64,000 nucleotides of DNA from Roseimicrobium sp. ORNL1 (GTDB taxonomy: Bacteria; Verrucomicrobiota; Verrucomicrobiia; Verrucomicrobiales; Verrucomicrobiaceae). Shown piece after piece: positions 53,090 to 61,651 of this stretch; positions within the stretch are counted from its first letter, which is position 1; the number at the start of each line of letters is the position of its first letter. Below the pieces are notes generated by a model. It saw only the letters and a list, made by a program, of their open reading frames with translations. It was not told where the DNA came from and ran no database searches. The DNA lies in contig NZ_CP049143.1 in the NCBI RefSeq assembly GCF_011044495.1, forward strand, positions 2,046,001 to 2,110,000. Direction: 5' to 3'. A program made the position numbers and the translations under genes.

Positions 53090-55558
53090 ATGCCCTCCCT
53101 CCAGTCCCGAAGCTCGCCCGCCAGGGCACCTGCCATGCTGGCACTGGTGCTGGGGGTGCTTTTGTCTACTGCTCTCGGCGTTTTTCTTCGTCGTGGGCAG
53201 GACCACGTGTGGGAGGAAGAAGTGCGGATGCTGGCGCAGGACCGTGTGGAGGTGATTCAGGGGCAGATCCTCCGCTCCATGGAGGTGTTGCACGCCGTGG
53301 CGGCCTTCTTTGATGCGCATCCCGATGCGACGCGTGCTGAGTTCCGCGTTTTTGTGGATCGCGCTCTTTCACGACAGCCAGAGTTGCAGGCGCTGGCGTG
53401 GGATCCGCGTGTGCCCGGCAGTGAGCGCAGTGCGTGGGAAAATCGAGCGCGCGCGGAGGGCTTTCCCACATTTGGATTCACGGAGGAGAAGGCGCACGAG
53501 GAAGGTGTCATCGTGCCCGCAGCGGCACGAGATGAGTATTTCCCGGTGTATTATCTGGAGAGCCTCCAGCGGAATGTTGCGGCTCTGGGATTCGACGTCG
53601 GGGCAGAGCCCAGACGACGCGAGGCGCTGGAGCGTGCGCGGGATGCTGCCCAACCGTGTGCCACTGTGCCCATTCGCCTGGCACAGGAGCCTGGATCACA
53701 AAAAGGCTTCATCGTCTTCCTCCCGGTTTATTCCGAAACATCGCCACCTGCCACGGTGGAAGCACGACGCGATGCGCTACGCGGCTTTGCCACGGCCGTG
53801 TTCCGCATTGGTGACCTTGTGAATCTTTCCCTGCGAACGGTGGGCGAGAATGGTGTGGCCCTTACAGTTTATGATCAAGCGGATGGCTCCCTGCTCTACC
53901 GGCAGGTGGGGGATCGCCTGCCGAATCGCCCTGCGTGGCAATCCTCGGTGGAGGTCGCGGGGCGTCATTGGACGCTGAGCTTCGAGCCGATCAAAGGATT
54001 CGTTGCGCCGGCATCAGATACACTGCTGTGGCTGGCGCCGGGCTCTGCCATGCTCATCACGCTGTTGCTATCCAGTTATCTGTGGAGCAGTGCGCGTCGT
54101 GCGGCGGAGCTGCGGCGCTCGCATGAATCGCTGGAAACCGAGGTGCTCGTGCGCAAGCAGGCGGAGGCTGCGGCAGAGTCTGCCAACCGGGCGAAGTCGG
54201 AATTCATCGCGAACATGAGCCACGAGATCCGCACCCCGATGAATGCCATCATCGGGTACTCGCAGATTCTCGCAAGGGATGCGACATTGCCCCCCTTCCA
54301 TCGAGACGCGGTGGCCACCATCTTGAGCAGTGGCGATCACCTGCTGCACATCATCAACGAGATTCTGGATCTCTCAAAGATCGATGCCGGGCGGATGGAA
54401 CTGGAGCCGGTGGATTTTGAGCTCTCTGCGCTGATTCGCGAGTTGGAGGCCATGTTCCACCACCCGTGTGAGGAGAAGAAGCTCGGTCTTCGCATCGAGG
54501 CCGCCCCATTGGATCAACTCACCTGGGTGCATGGAGATGAAGGAAAGCTCCGACAAGTATTGATCAATCTCCTGGCGAATGCCGTGAAGTTCACTGCGCG
54601 CGGGCGCGTGACCCTGCGCGTGCTGCAGGGTGAGGCGGATCACTGGCGCTTCGAAGTGGAGGATACGGGCATGGGGATTGAGCCAGAGGTGCAGGCACAG
54701 ATCTTTGAGCCTTTCCAACAAGGACCCGGGGCGCGGGGCAGGGGAGGCACAGGGCTGGGACTGGCCATCGCACGGCGGCAGGTGGAGATCATGAGTGGCA
54801 AGCTGGAGGTACGGTCTGAGCTCGAGGTGGGTTCTTGCTTCGCGGTATCTGTGGCGTTGCCAGCCGCAGCCATTGCGCGAGGTCATGCACCGCCTGTCTT
54901 GCGCGAGGTGAAGAGTCTTGCCGACGGTTGCCGCGTGCGTGCACTGGTGGTGGATGATATTGCGGAGAATCGCGAGGTGCTCTCCACCATGCTCACACTG
55001 ATTGGTTGTGAGGTGGTGCTCGCCGAGAACGGCCGCCAGGCACTCGAGGCAGTGCGCGTATCCCGACCGCAGATCGTCTTCATGGACATGCGCATGCCCG
55101 AGTTGGACGGCGTGGAGGCCACGCGTCGCATCGCAGAAGAGTTCGGAGAGACAGGCGTGAAGGTCGTGGCAACTTCCGCCTCGGCGCTCTCGCATGAAAA
55201 GGAGCAATACCTCAAGGCAGGTTGCGATGATTTCGTAGCCAAGCCCTTTCGCGCAGAGCGCATCTACGCTTGTTTGCTGCACCTGCCTGCCGTGGAGTTC
55301 GTCTATAAGGAACGGCCTGCTGCGGATGAATCAGGTGAGACCATCGACTTGCGTCAGCTTGCCCTGCCCGAGGACCTCGCCAGTCGTCTTGCCGTGGCGG
55401 CAGAGTTGCACAGCGCCACCGTGCTGAAGAGCTGTCTCGGCGAGGTGGAGAAGCTGGGCCCTGCCGGCGAACGCCTCGCGCAGCACCTGCGGGGATTCCT
55501 CGCGAGCTATGACATGAAGTCCATCCAGCGACTTGTCGCCCAGATACCCGTCACCTGA
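53090..55558 (+). CDS. Hybrid sensor histidine kinase with CHASE domain and C-terminal receiver
   Basis: An 822-residue membrane kinase. A first transmembrane segment ([17 protein letters not shown]) and a second near residues 311-331 ([19 protein letters not shown]) bracket a periplasmic CHASE domain ([18 protein letters not shown]), which senses an external small ligand. HisKA has the phospho-acceptor His378 in [18 protein letters not shown]. The ATPase boxes are LLANAVKF (N), DTGMGI (G1), FEPF (F) and GGTGLGLAI (G2). A receiver follows ([11 protein letters not shown]) with phospho-acceptor Asp666 in [11 protein letters not shown], and a helical tail ends the protein. The sigma-54 regulator gene starts 10 bases downstream, so the two form a pair. 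Start chosen at the ATG at 53090. Confidence 0.92.
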   Translation: MPSLQSRSSPARAPAMLALVLGVLLSTALGVFLRRGQDHVWEEEVRMLAQDRVEVIQGQILRSMEVLHAVAAFFDAHPDATRAEFRVFVDRALSRQPELQALAWDPRVPGSERSAWENRARAEGFPTFGFTEEKAHEEGVIVPAAARDEYFPVYYLESLQRNVAALGFDVGAEPRRREALERARDAAQPCATVPIRLAQEPGSQKGFIVFLPVYSETSPPATVEARRDALRGFATAVFRIGDLVNLSLRTVGENGVALTVYDQADGSLLYRQVGDRLPNRPAWQSSVEVAGRHWTLSFEPIKGFVAPASDTLLWLAPGSAMLITLLLSSYLWSSARRAAELRRSHESLETEVLVRKQAEAAAESANRAKSEFIANMSHEIRTPMNAIIGYSQILARDATLPPFHRDAVATILSSGDHLLHIINEILDLSKIDAGRMELEPVDFELSALIRELEAMFHHPCEEKKLGLRIEAAPLDQLTWVHGDEGKLRQVLINLLANAVKFTARGRVTLRVLQGEADHWRFEVEDTGMGIEPEVQAQIFEPFQQGPGARGRGGTGLGLAIARRQVEIMSGKLEVRSELEVGSCFAVSVALPAAAIARGHAPPVLREVKSLADGCRVRALVVDDIAENREVLSTMLTLIGCEVVLAENGRQALEAVRVSRPQIVFMDMRMPELDGVEATRRIAEEFGETGVKVVATSASALSHEKEQYLKAGCDDFVAKPFRAERIYACLLHLPAVEFVYKERPAADESGETIDLRQLALPEDLASRLAVAAELHSATVLKSCLGEVEKLGPAGERLAQHLRGFLASYDMKSIQRLVAQIPVT

Positions 55559-55568
55559 TTCGATTCTG

Positions 55569-57068
55569 ATGAAGCCTCAAGCACGCATCCTGATAGTAGA
55601 TGATACACCTGCCAGCCTCTCTTTGCTGGCCAGCGTGCTGGAACCGCAGGGACACGAAGTGCTCACTGCCTCCCATGGCAAGGATGCCTTGCAACTGGCG
55701 GCACGCGCCCTGCCGGACCTGATCCTGCTGGATGTCATGATGCCAGGGCACGATGGCTTCTCCGTCTGCCGCATGCTGAAGCGTGAGCCGGAAACCGCGC
55801 ACATCCCTGTCATCTTCATCACCAGCCGCCAGGAGACAGAGAGCGTGCTGAGTGGTTTTCGTGTGGGTGCCGTGGATTACATCGGTAAGCCGTACCAAGC
55901 TGAGGAAGTGGTGACTCGTGTAGCCACGCATCTGAAGATCAGCCTGCTCACGCGTGAACTTCAGGAGCGCAATGCCGCTCTGGAGGAAGAGATGCGACGC
56001 CGCGGCGAGGCCGAGCGTGCCAGGGAACGCGCCGACCAGCGACTCTCCACCCTGATGTCCCGCGAAGCTCAGCGCTGGGGTCTGGCCGGGTTTGTGGGAG
56101 AAAGTCCGCATCTGAAGCGCATCATCCAGGATATCGAGCGGCTGCAGCACTTCGGGAAAACGAGCGTGCTGGTCACCGGCGAGAGTGGCACGGGGAAGGA
56201 ACTCGTAGCGCGTGCCATTCACCATCACAGCCCGCGTGCTTCGGGCGCGTTCATTCCCGTGAACTGCGTGGCGGTCCCGACAGATCTCGCCGAGTCGCTC
56301 TTCTTCGGTCACATGAAAGGATCCTTTACGGGAGCCACATCGGATCGCAAAGGCTACTTCGAGCTCGCCGACGGAGGCACCCTCTTCCTCGATGAAATCG
56401 GCGACATGCCGGCCTCACTTCAAGCGAAGCTCCTGCGCGTACTGGAGGACGGGGAAGTGACCCCCGTGGGCGCGAATCAACCGCGGCGTGTGGACGTGCG
56501 CGTCATCAGCGCCACGAATGCGAACCTGCCCGGCAAGATTGCGAATGGTGACTTCCGCCAGGACCTCTATTTCCGCCTGGCTCGCTACACCGTGCAGACG
56601 CCGCCATTGCGCGAACGGCCGGAGGATCTGCCTCTGCTGGCAAAACATTTCCTGCAGATCTTCTCAGATGAAATGGGCGTGCCAGTGCCAGGCATCACGG
56701 CGGATGCTCTGCGCACACTGCAAGCCTACGCATTCCCCGGAAATGTGCGTGAGATGAAGAATGTGATGGAGCGTGCGCTCATTCTCAGCGCCGGTAGTCC
56801 CGTGCAGAAGGAGCATCTGCAGTTGTTTCAGGAGCGCGGGGCGAACGAGGGAAATGCGGCGTACGATCTCCCCCGGGCCAACTCCCATGGTGAACTTGCC
56901 TCTGTGCCACCATCGACCTCGCTGGGAGACATTCCCTTCGATCTCGAATCTGCCGAGCACGTGCTCATTCAGCGAGCGCTCGAGCACACAGGTGGCAATG
57001 TCGCAGAAGCGGCACGATTGCTGAAGGTGAACCGGAGCCGGATCTACCGGAAGTTTCCGAATGCGTGA
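55569..57068 (+). CDS. Sigma-54-dependent response regulator (REC, AAA+, Fis-type HTH)
   Basis: A 499-residue NtrC-family activator. The receiver domain (residues 1-125) has the acidic pair in IVDDTP, the phospho-acceptor Asp55 in LILLDVMMPG, and Lys in YIGKPYQ. A coiled-coil linker follows (about 128-160). The AAA+ domain has Walker A GESGTGKE (204-211), the sigma-54 contact loop GSFTGA (251-256, where the usual form is GAFTGA) and Walker B TLFLDEIGD. The C-terminal helix-turn-helix is GGNVAEAARLLKVNRSRIYR. It should be phosphorylated by the kinase encoded just upstream and drive the -24/-12 promoters of this cluster. A start at 55533 is possible but overlaps the kinase gene and lacks similarity. 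Confidence 0.94.
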   Translation: MKPQARILIVDDTPASLSLLASVLEPQGHEVLTASHGKDALQLAARALPDLILLDVMMPGHDGFSVCRMLKREPETAHIPVIFITSRQETESVLSGFRVGAVDYIGKPYQAEEVVTRVATHLKISLLTRELQERNAALEEEMRRRGEAERARERADQRLSTLMSREAQRWGLAGFVGESPHLKRIIQDIERLQHFGKTSVLVTGESGTGKELVARAIHHHSPRASGAFIPVNCVAVPTDLAESLFFGHMKGSFTGATSDRKGYFELADGGTLFLDEIGDMPASLQAKLLRVLEDGEVTPVGANQPRRVDVRVISATNANLPGKIANGDFRQDLYFRLARYTVQTPPLRERPEDLPLLAKHFLQIFSDEMGVPVPGITADALRTLQAYAFPGNVREMKNVMERALILSAGSPVQKEHLQLFQERGANEGNAAYDLPRANSHGELASVPPSTSLGDIPFDLESAEHVLIQRALEHTGGNVAEAARLLKVNRSRIYRKFPNA

Positions 57069-57076
57069 GTGAGATT

Positions 57077-57136
57077 GTAGCTACGGCTTTAGCCGTACTG
57101 TCTGCAGCCGACTGATTCGACTGAAGTCGAGGCTAC
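57077..57136. repeat. REP/BIME-like double-palindrome element
   Basis: A 60-base element bounded by GTAGC and GCTAC in inverted orientation. It holds two short perfect palindromes: TACGGC-TTTA-GCCGTA (57082-57097) and TCGACT-GA-AGTCGA (57117-57130). It lies just 9 bases after the stop of the response-regulator gene. The layout is that of dispersed extragenic palindromes; it may also end or stabilise the regulator transcript. Confidence 0.5.
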
Positions 57137-57176
57137 TTTGAAGGCTTACGCTCACGCGTCCTGCGTCGCCACACCC

Positions 57177-57193
57177 TGTTGCGCCACGCAACA
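57177..57193. promoter_or_regulatory. Perfect dyad upstream of the porin-operon sigma-54 promoter (candidate activator site)
   Basis: TGTTGCG-CCA-CGCAACA is a perfect inverted repeat with 7-bp arms, centred about 100 bases upstream of the -24/-12 element at 57280. That is the usual place for the upstream activating sequence of NtrC-type proteins. A further half-site, TGCAACA, follows at 57196. The regulator encoded directly upstream is the natural candidate to bind it. Confidence 0.45.
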
Positions 57194-57279
57194 CCTGCAA
57201 CACATCTAGGCGTCCCATCAATGTCGGGGTTGTGTAAGTAATGCGCTCTGTTTCAGCGATCTGCGACTCGCGTAATCAC

Positions 57280-57296
57280 TTGGCATCGCCTGTGCA
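57280..57296 (+). promoter_or_regulatory. Candidate sigma-54 (-24/-12) promoter of the porin-amidase-permease operon
   Basis: TTGGCATCGCCTGTGCA has GG at 57282-57283 and GC at 57294-57295 with ten bases between, and agrees with the consensus at most fixed positions. It shares TTGGCAT and the GTGC core with the element before the kinase gene. The start of transcription would be near 57307, 43 bases before the ATG at 57350. Confidence 0.65.
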
Positions 57297-57349
57297 AATC
57301 TCCGCACACGTTGACACCAACTCTCCCACTTACCCTCCATCAACCATCC

Positions 57350-58294
57350 ATGAATCTACTCTCAAAGAAGTGTCTCTCTCACAGCCTCGCTACCCTGGCG
57401 GTAGCAGGCGCATTGCTCTCTGGTACTCCACAGCTCTTCGCAGGCGCGCCCAGCACCAAAGGAGTGGTGCCGGTAGAAACGAAGCCCGCTGATCCCTGGA
57501 TCCACGCACTGCTGCAAGTGGACATCTCGGACCACTACATCACCCCACGCGGTCTGAATGTGGAAAACGAAGGCGTCATCTTCCAGCCCCTCTTCCTGGT
57601 CTTCTGGACGCTCTACTCCGAGCCGGATGCCTTCCTGCAGGACATCACCCTGACCACCGGGGTCTGGAGTTCCTTCCACACCAACAAGTCGGGTGCTGAC
57701 CCCGGCTACTGGAATGAGTTCGACCCCATCGCGGGACTTGGCTTCAAGTTCGACGGGGGCGTGAAGCTCGACCTGAACTATACCGCCTTCAAAAGCATGG
57801 TGGATTCCTATCCCACCTCGCAGCACATGGAGATCAAGCTCTCCTATGATGACTCGAAGCTCTGGGGCGGTGGCTTCGCCCTGAATCCCTCGGTGGCCTA
57901 CTGGCAGGAACTCGAGGACAAGGCGACGGTCGTGTTCGACCCAAGCAAGTCCGATGAGTCCTTCTATTTCACCATCGGCATCAATCCCACCTTCAAGGCG
58001 GGTCCGGTGAAGCTTGAGTTCCCCACCTTCATCAATCTGGTGGGTGACGACTTCTACCAGCAATTCGACGGCAGCCCCGGCGGCGATGGACTCGCAGTCT
58101 TCTGCACGGGCGTGAAGGCCAGCATTCCACTCACGTTCGTCCCGAAGGACTATGGGTTCTGGAGCCTCTACGCAGGGGTGAAGTACTACCACCTGGACAA
58201 TCAGGGCCTGCTGGACGGCAACAAGGTGCTGACGCCTAACGAGCATCGTGAGGACCTCGTGCAGTTCCACGGCGGCATTTCCATCTTCTTCTAG
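57350..58294 (+). CDS. Outer-membrane beta-barrel protein (porin-like), unknown substrate
   Basis: A 314-residue exported protein. The signal peptide ends near TPQLFAG, and the start is the ATG at 57350. The body alternates aromatic and polar residues in strand-like stretches (WGGGFALNPSVAYWQEL, SFYFTIGINPTFKAGPVKLE, FWSLYAGVKYY). It ends in ISIFF, with the C-terminal Phe typical of outer-membrane barrels recognised by BamA. It has no closer family I can name. As first gene after a candidate sigma-54 promoter and ahead of an amidase and a permease gene, it probably lets their substrate cross the outer membrane. Confidence 0.78.
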   Translation: MNLLSKKCLSHSLATLAVAGALLSGTPQLFAGAPSTKGVVPVETKPADPWIHALLQVDISDHYITPRGLNVENEGVIFQPLFLVFWTLYSEPDAFLQDITLTTGVWSSFHTNKSGADPGYWNEFDPIAGLGFKFDGGVKLDLNYTAFKSMVDSYPTSQHMEIKLSYDDSKLWGGGFALNPSVAYWQELEDKATVVFDPSKSDESFYFTIGINPTFKAGPVKLEFPTFINLVGDDFYQQFDGSPGGDGLAVFCTGVKASIPLTFVPKDYGFWSLYAGVKYYHLDNQGLLDGNKVLTPNEHREDLVQFHGGISIFF

Positions 58295-58360
58295 GCTCGA
58301 AGGTTGCTCCACGAACCGCAGAACAGCCCAACCCCACCGACTGACCTGGAGACTTCTTTT

Positions 58361-59035
58361 ATGGACATCGCGAGCATCGCTGCCGAACCGTATCCCTTCG
58401 AATTCAAACCGGACAAGTGTGCCCTGCTGATCATCGACATGCAGCGAGATTTCCTGGAGCCGGGTGGATTTGGAGAGATGCTGGGCAACGATGTCTCGCA
58501 ACTCCGCCGCACCATCGAGCCGAATCAGAAACTACTCGAAGCCTGGCGCGCGGCGGGACTCCAGGTCATGCACACCCGTGAGGGGCACCGCCCGGATCTC
58601 AGCGACCTGCCGCCTGCCAAGAAGGTGCGTGGCAAGAGCGAGAAGACCATCGGTGATGAAGGTCCCATGGGCCGCATCCTCATCCGTGGTGAAGCCGGGC
58701 ATGACATCATCCCCGAGTTGTATCCTCTGCCCGAGGAGCCGGTGATCGACAAGCCGGGCAAGGGCGCGTTCTTCGCCACGGACCTTCAGGCCATCCTGCA
58801 GAATCGTGGCATCCAGCAACTCGTGGTCACGGGCGTCACCACGGAGGTGTGTGTGAATACCACCGTGCGTGAGGCCAATGATCGCGGCTACGAGTGCCTC
58901 GTGCCGGAGGACTGCGTGGGCTCCTACTTCCCAGTCTTCCAGGAGATGGGGCTGAACATGATCAAGGCCCAGGGCGGCATCTTCGGCTGGGTCACCACCT
59001 CTTCAGAGATCATTACCGCGTTGGATCGCGCCTAG
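58361..59035 (+). CDS. Isochorismatase-family cysteine hydrolase (amidase), paralogue 1
   Basis: A 224-residue cytoplasmic amidohydrolase. The catalytic triad is visible: Asp26 in LLIIDMQRDF, Lys131 in VIDKPGKGAFFATDL and Cys164 in [33 protein letters not shown] and the IKAQGGIFG segment are shared with the second copy at 60874. The family includes N-carbamoylsarcosine, ureidoacrylate, biuret and triuret amidohydrolases, and the [14 protein letters not shown]-type members are closest to the ureide-hydrolysing branch. The start is the ATG at 58361; a frame open from 58304 adds residues without similarity. The gene lies between the porin and permease genes and is probably cotranscribed with both. 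Confidence 0.88.
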   Translation: MDIASIAAEPYPFEFKPDKCALLIIDMQRDFLEPGGFGEMLGNDVSQLRRTIEPNQKLLEAWRAAGLQVMHTREGHRPDLSDLPPAKKVRGKSEKTIGDEGPMGRILIRGEAGHDIIPELYPLPEEPVIDKPGKGAFFATDLQAILQNRGIQQLVVTGVTTEVCVNTTVREANDRGYECLVPEDCVGSYFPVFQEMGLNMIKAQGGIFGWVTTSSEIITALDRA

Positions 59036-59119
59036 AGATCACTCCCTTCATCAAGATCACGACATCATCTCATTTCATCTCAGCACGCATCATCAGCCAT
59101 CCATGCAATTGCCACCACC

Positions 59120-60712
59120 ATGAGCACCTCAACAGACTTCAAACCCAAAATCTGGGCACCAGGTGACTGGAACGCCTTTTTTGGATTCGGGACCAATATC
59201 CTGGTCAACTTACTGACGCTCACCACGCTGCTGCTGTACGTGGTGAAAATGCCCCCGGAGATCGTCTTCGGTCGCATCCTCCCCGCCACCGGCGTGATGC
59301 TCTGCCTGAGCACGATGTACTACGCCTGGCTGGCCTACAGGCTGGCGAAGAAGACCGGCCGCACGGATGTGTGTGCCCTGCCTTCCGGTACCAGTGTGCC
59401 TCACATGTTTGTGGTGACCTTCGTCATCATGCTGCCCATTGCCCTGTCGACCGGGGATCCCATCAAAGGTTGGGAGGCAGGACTCACGTGGGTGTTCATC
59501 CAGAGTTTCGTACTCATGGTTGGCGGCTTTATCGCGCCCATCATTCGGAAGATTACTCCTCGTGCCGCGCTGCTTGGCACCCTGGCAGGTGTTTCCATCA
59601 GTTTCATCTCCATGAGCCCCGCGCTCAACATGTTCATGACGCCTGTCATCGGCGTGGTGTGCTTTGCCATCATTCTGCTGAGCTGGTTCGGCGGTGTGCG
59701 CTACTTCCGCGGCATTCCCGCCGGTCTCGTCGCCATCGGCGTGGGCAGCATCATCGCATGGGGCTCGAATCTGTTCGGTCTGAACTACGGCGGCATGAGC
59801 CTGGAAAAGCTCACCCAGTCCTTTACGAATTTCGGCTTCTCCATTCCGCTGCCTGCCTTCGGACACATCTTTTCCGGCTTTGAATTCCTCGGCGTGATTC
59901 TCGTCACGGCCATTCCCTTCGGCATCTACGATCTTGTGGAAGCTCTCGATAACGTGGAGAGCGCGGCGGTCGCGGGAGATGAGTTCCCCACTACGCGAGT
60001 GCTCACTGCGGACGGTGTCATCAGTCTCATCGGTTGCTGCCTGGGCAATCCGTTCATCAATGCGGTGTACATCGGTCACCCCGGTTGGAAGTCCATGGGC
60101 GGTCGCATCGGTTACTCTGCCGCGACCGGGATTGTGGTCATCATCCTCTGTACCTTTGGCATCATCTCACTGATGTCCTCCCTGATTCCCATCGTGGCCA
60201 TCTCGCCCATCCTGCTCTACATCGGCATGCTGATTGGTGCGCAGGCCTTCCAGGAGACACCCAAGTCCCATGCGCCAGCCATCATCCTATCCCTGACACC
60301 GCACCTCGCGGCCTGGGGCAAGATGCTCATCGATAACTCACTCGGTGCTGCCGGTACGAATGCCGCCGCCGTGGGCGTGGACAAGCTGGGACAGGTGGGT
60401 GTGCTTTATCACGGTCTGGAGATCATGGGGGGCGGTGCCATCTTGAGCGGGGTGATTCTGGCCGCCGTGGCAGCCTTCATCATCGACCGAAAGTTCATGA
60501 AGGCCGCGTACTTCTCAGGCGCTGGCGCGGTGATGACTTTCTTCGGGCTCATGCACGGCGAGAAGATTGGGATCAACATGTCCCCGGTCGTTGCCATCAG
60601 CTATCTTATGGTGACGGCGATACTCATCGGTTGCGCGAAGTTTGCCGTGGTAGCTCCGAAGCCCGCGGAAGAGCCCGAACATGAGTCCGACGCCCTGCCG
60701 GATGCCGCCTAG
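59120..60712 (+). CDS. NCS2-type permease (xanthine/uracil-like transporter)
   Basis: A 530-residue inner-membrane transporter with about 12-14 hydrophobic segments. It resembles the nucleobase-cation symporter-2/AzgA fold: a conserved [14 protein letters not shown] near the start, the [13 protein letters not shown] region, and [18 protein letters not shown] later. The C-terminus is acidic ([13 protein letters not shown]). Its substrate should be the small nitrogen compound attacked by the neighbouring amidases rather than necessarily a nucleobase. It is followed by a strong terminator hairpin at 60794-60823 and starts 84 bases after the first amidase gene. Confidence 0.86.
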   Translation: MSTSTDFKPKIWAPGDWNAFFGFGTNILVNLLTLTTLLLYVVKMPPEIVFGRILPATGVMLCLSTMYYAWLAYRLAKKTGRTDVCALPSGTSVPHMFVVTFVIMLPIALSTGDPIKGWEAGLTWVFIQSFVLMVGGFIAPIIRKITPRAALLGTLAGVSISFISMSPALNMFMTPVIGVVCFAIILLSWFGGVRYFRGIPAGLVAIGVGSIIAWGSNLFGLNYGGMSLEKLTQSFTNFGFSIPLPAFGHIFSGFEFLGVILVTAIPFGIYDLVEALDNVESAAVAGDEFPTTRVLTADGVISLIGCCLGNPFINAVYIGHPGWKSMGGRIGYSAATGIVVIILCTFGIISLMSSLIPIVAISPILLYIGMLIGAQAFQETPKSHAPAIILSLTPHLAAWGKMLIDNSLGAAGTNAAAVGVDKLGQVGVLYHGLEIMGGGAILSGVILAAVAAFIIDRKFMKAAYFSGAGAVMTFFGLMHGEKIGINMSPVVAISYLMVTAILIGCAKFAVVAPKPAEEPEHESDALPDAA

Positions 60713-60793
60713 GCAATGCTTCTTGCCAGTCACTTTCCCTACACCCTTTTGATTCCTCTTTTCTTCGTTGTGCCTGGTCTGGTGTGAAGTGCG

Positions 60794-60823
60794 GGCGATC
60801 CGGTGGGAAACTACCGGATCGCC
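60794..60823 (+). terminator. Terminator hairpin after the permease gene
   Basis: GGCGATCCGGT and ACCGGATCGCC form a perfect 11-bp stem with an 8-base loop, followed by a T/C-rich stretch. It lies 81 bases after the permease stop and just before the third -24/-12 element, so it should separate the permease operon from the second amidase gene. Confidence 0.75.
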
Positions 60824-60836
60824 ATTTCCTTTCTCC

Positions 60837-60853
60837 TTGGAACATCATTTGCT
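60837..60853 (+). promoter_or_regulatory. Candidate sigma-54 (-24/-12) promoter of the second amidase gene
   Basis: TTGGAACATCATTTGCT has GG at 60839-60840, GC at 60851-60852, ten bases between, and a full TTTGCT -12 half. The predicted transcription start (near 60864) is only 10 bases before the ATG at 60874, so the leader would be very short. It sits right after the terminator of the permease operon. Confidence 0.5.
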
Positions 60854-60873
60854 TTCCAACCTCAATCTCACGT

Positions 60874-61554
60874 ATGGCTTTCGTCGAATCTGATCCGTAT
60901 CCCTGGCCCTATGACGGTGACCTCCGTCCTGAAAACACCGCTTTCCTCGTCATCGACATGCAGACGGACTTCTGTGGTCCCGGCGGCTATGTGGACAAGA
61001 TGGGGTATGACATCTCCCTCACACGCGCTCCTATTGAGCCCATCCAGAAAGTCTTCGCCGCCACGCGTGCGAAGGGGTACCACGTGATGCACACACGCGA
61101 GGGACATCGCCCCGACCTCTCTGACTTGCCTGAGAATAAACTGTGGCGCAGCCAGCGCATTGGCGCGGGCATTGGTGATGCAGGTCCCTGTGGGCGCATC
61201 CTCACGCGTGGCGAGCCAGGCTGGGACATTATTCCGGAACTCGCTCCTCTCCCAGGTGAAGCTATCATCGACAAGCCGGGCAAGGGCTCCTTCTACGCCA
61301 CCGACCTCGACATGCTGCTGCGACGCAAGGGCATCCGGAACATAGTGCTCGCGGGAATCACCACGGATGTGTGCGTGCACACTACCATGCGCGAGGCCAA
61401 TGACCGCGGCTACGAATGCTTGCTGCTCGCGGACTGCACGGGCGCCACGGATGTGGGCAACTACACTTCCGCGCTCAAGATGATCAAGATGCAGGGTGGT
61501 GTCTTCGGTGCCGTGAGTGATTCGACGGCATTCATCAAGGCCATTACGGAATGA
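60874..61554 (+). CDS. Isochorismatase-family amidohydrolase, biuret/triuret-hydrolase-like
   Basis: A 226-residue cytoplasmic amidase with catalytic Asp28 ([12 protein letters not shown]), Lys134 ([15 protein letters not shown]) and Cys167 ([19 protein letters not shown]). Gln207 in KMQGGVFG lies near the C-terminus. The spacings Asp-106-Lys-33-Cys-40-Gln equal those I recall for Rhizobium biuret hydrolase (Asp36, Lys142, Cys175, Gln215), and the DPYPWPYDG start also fits that enzyme. This is memory, not a search. Biuret or triuret hydrolysis would release ammonia and allophanate or carboxybiuret. No allophanate hydrolase gene is in the window. The start is the ATG at 60874; the frame from 60784 runs through the terminator hairpin and promoter. 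Confidence 0.88.
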   Translation: MAFVESDPYPWPYDGDLRPENTAFLVIDMQTDFCGPGGYVDKMGYDISLTRAPIEPIQKVFAATRAKGYHVMHTREGHRPDLSDLPENKLWRSQRIGAGIGDAGPCGRILTRGEPGWDIIPELAPLPGEAIIDKPGKGSFYATDLDMLLRRKGIRNIVLAGITTDVCVHTTMREANDRGYECLLLADCTGATDVGNYTSALKMIKMQGGVFGAVSDSTAFIKAITE

Positions 61555-61651
61555 CCCGTCGTATGAGTGAGGATTCAGCCCTGAACCTGAAATTGATGGA
61601 GAAAACTTTCACTCGCCATGGGATGCGGTTTTCCTATGCTGCCGCATCATC

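Noticed and set aside
53057-53092. GTG at 53057 as the start of the histidine kinase gene
   Set aside because: It falls inside the candidate -24/-12 promoter and upstream of the predicted transcription start. The ATG at 53090 is close to the first membrane segment.
61555-61651. Possible fourth sigma-54 promoter before the cupin gene
   Set aside because: GG and GC pairs occur there but none has the ten-base spacing together with a TTGC-like -12 half.
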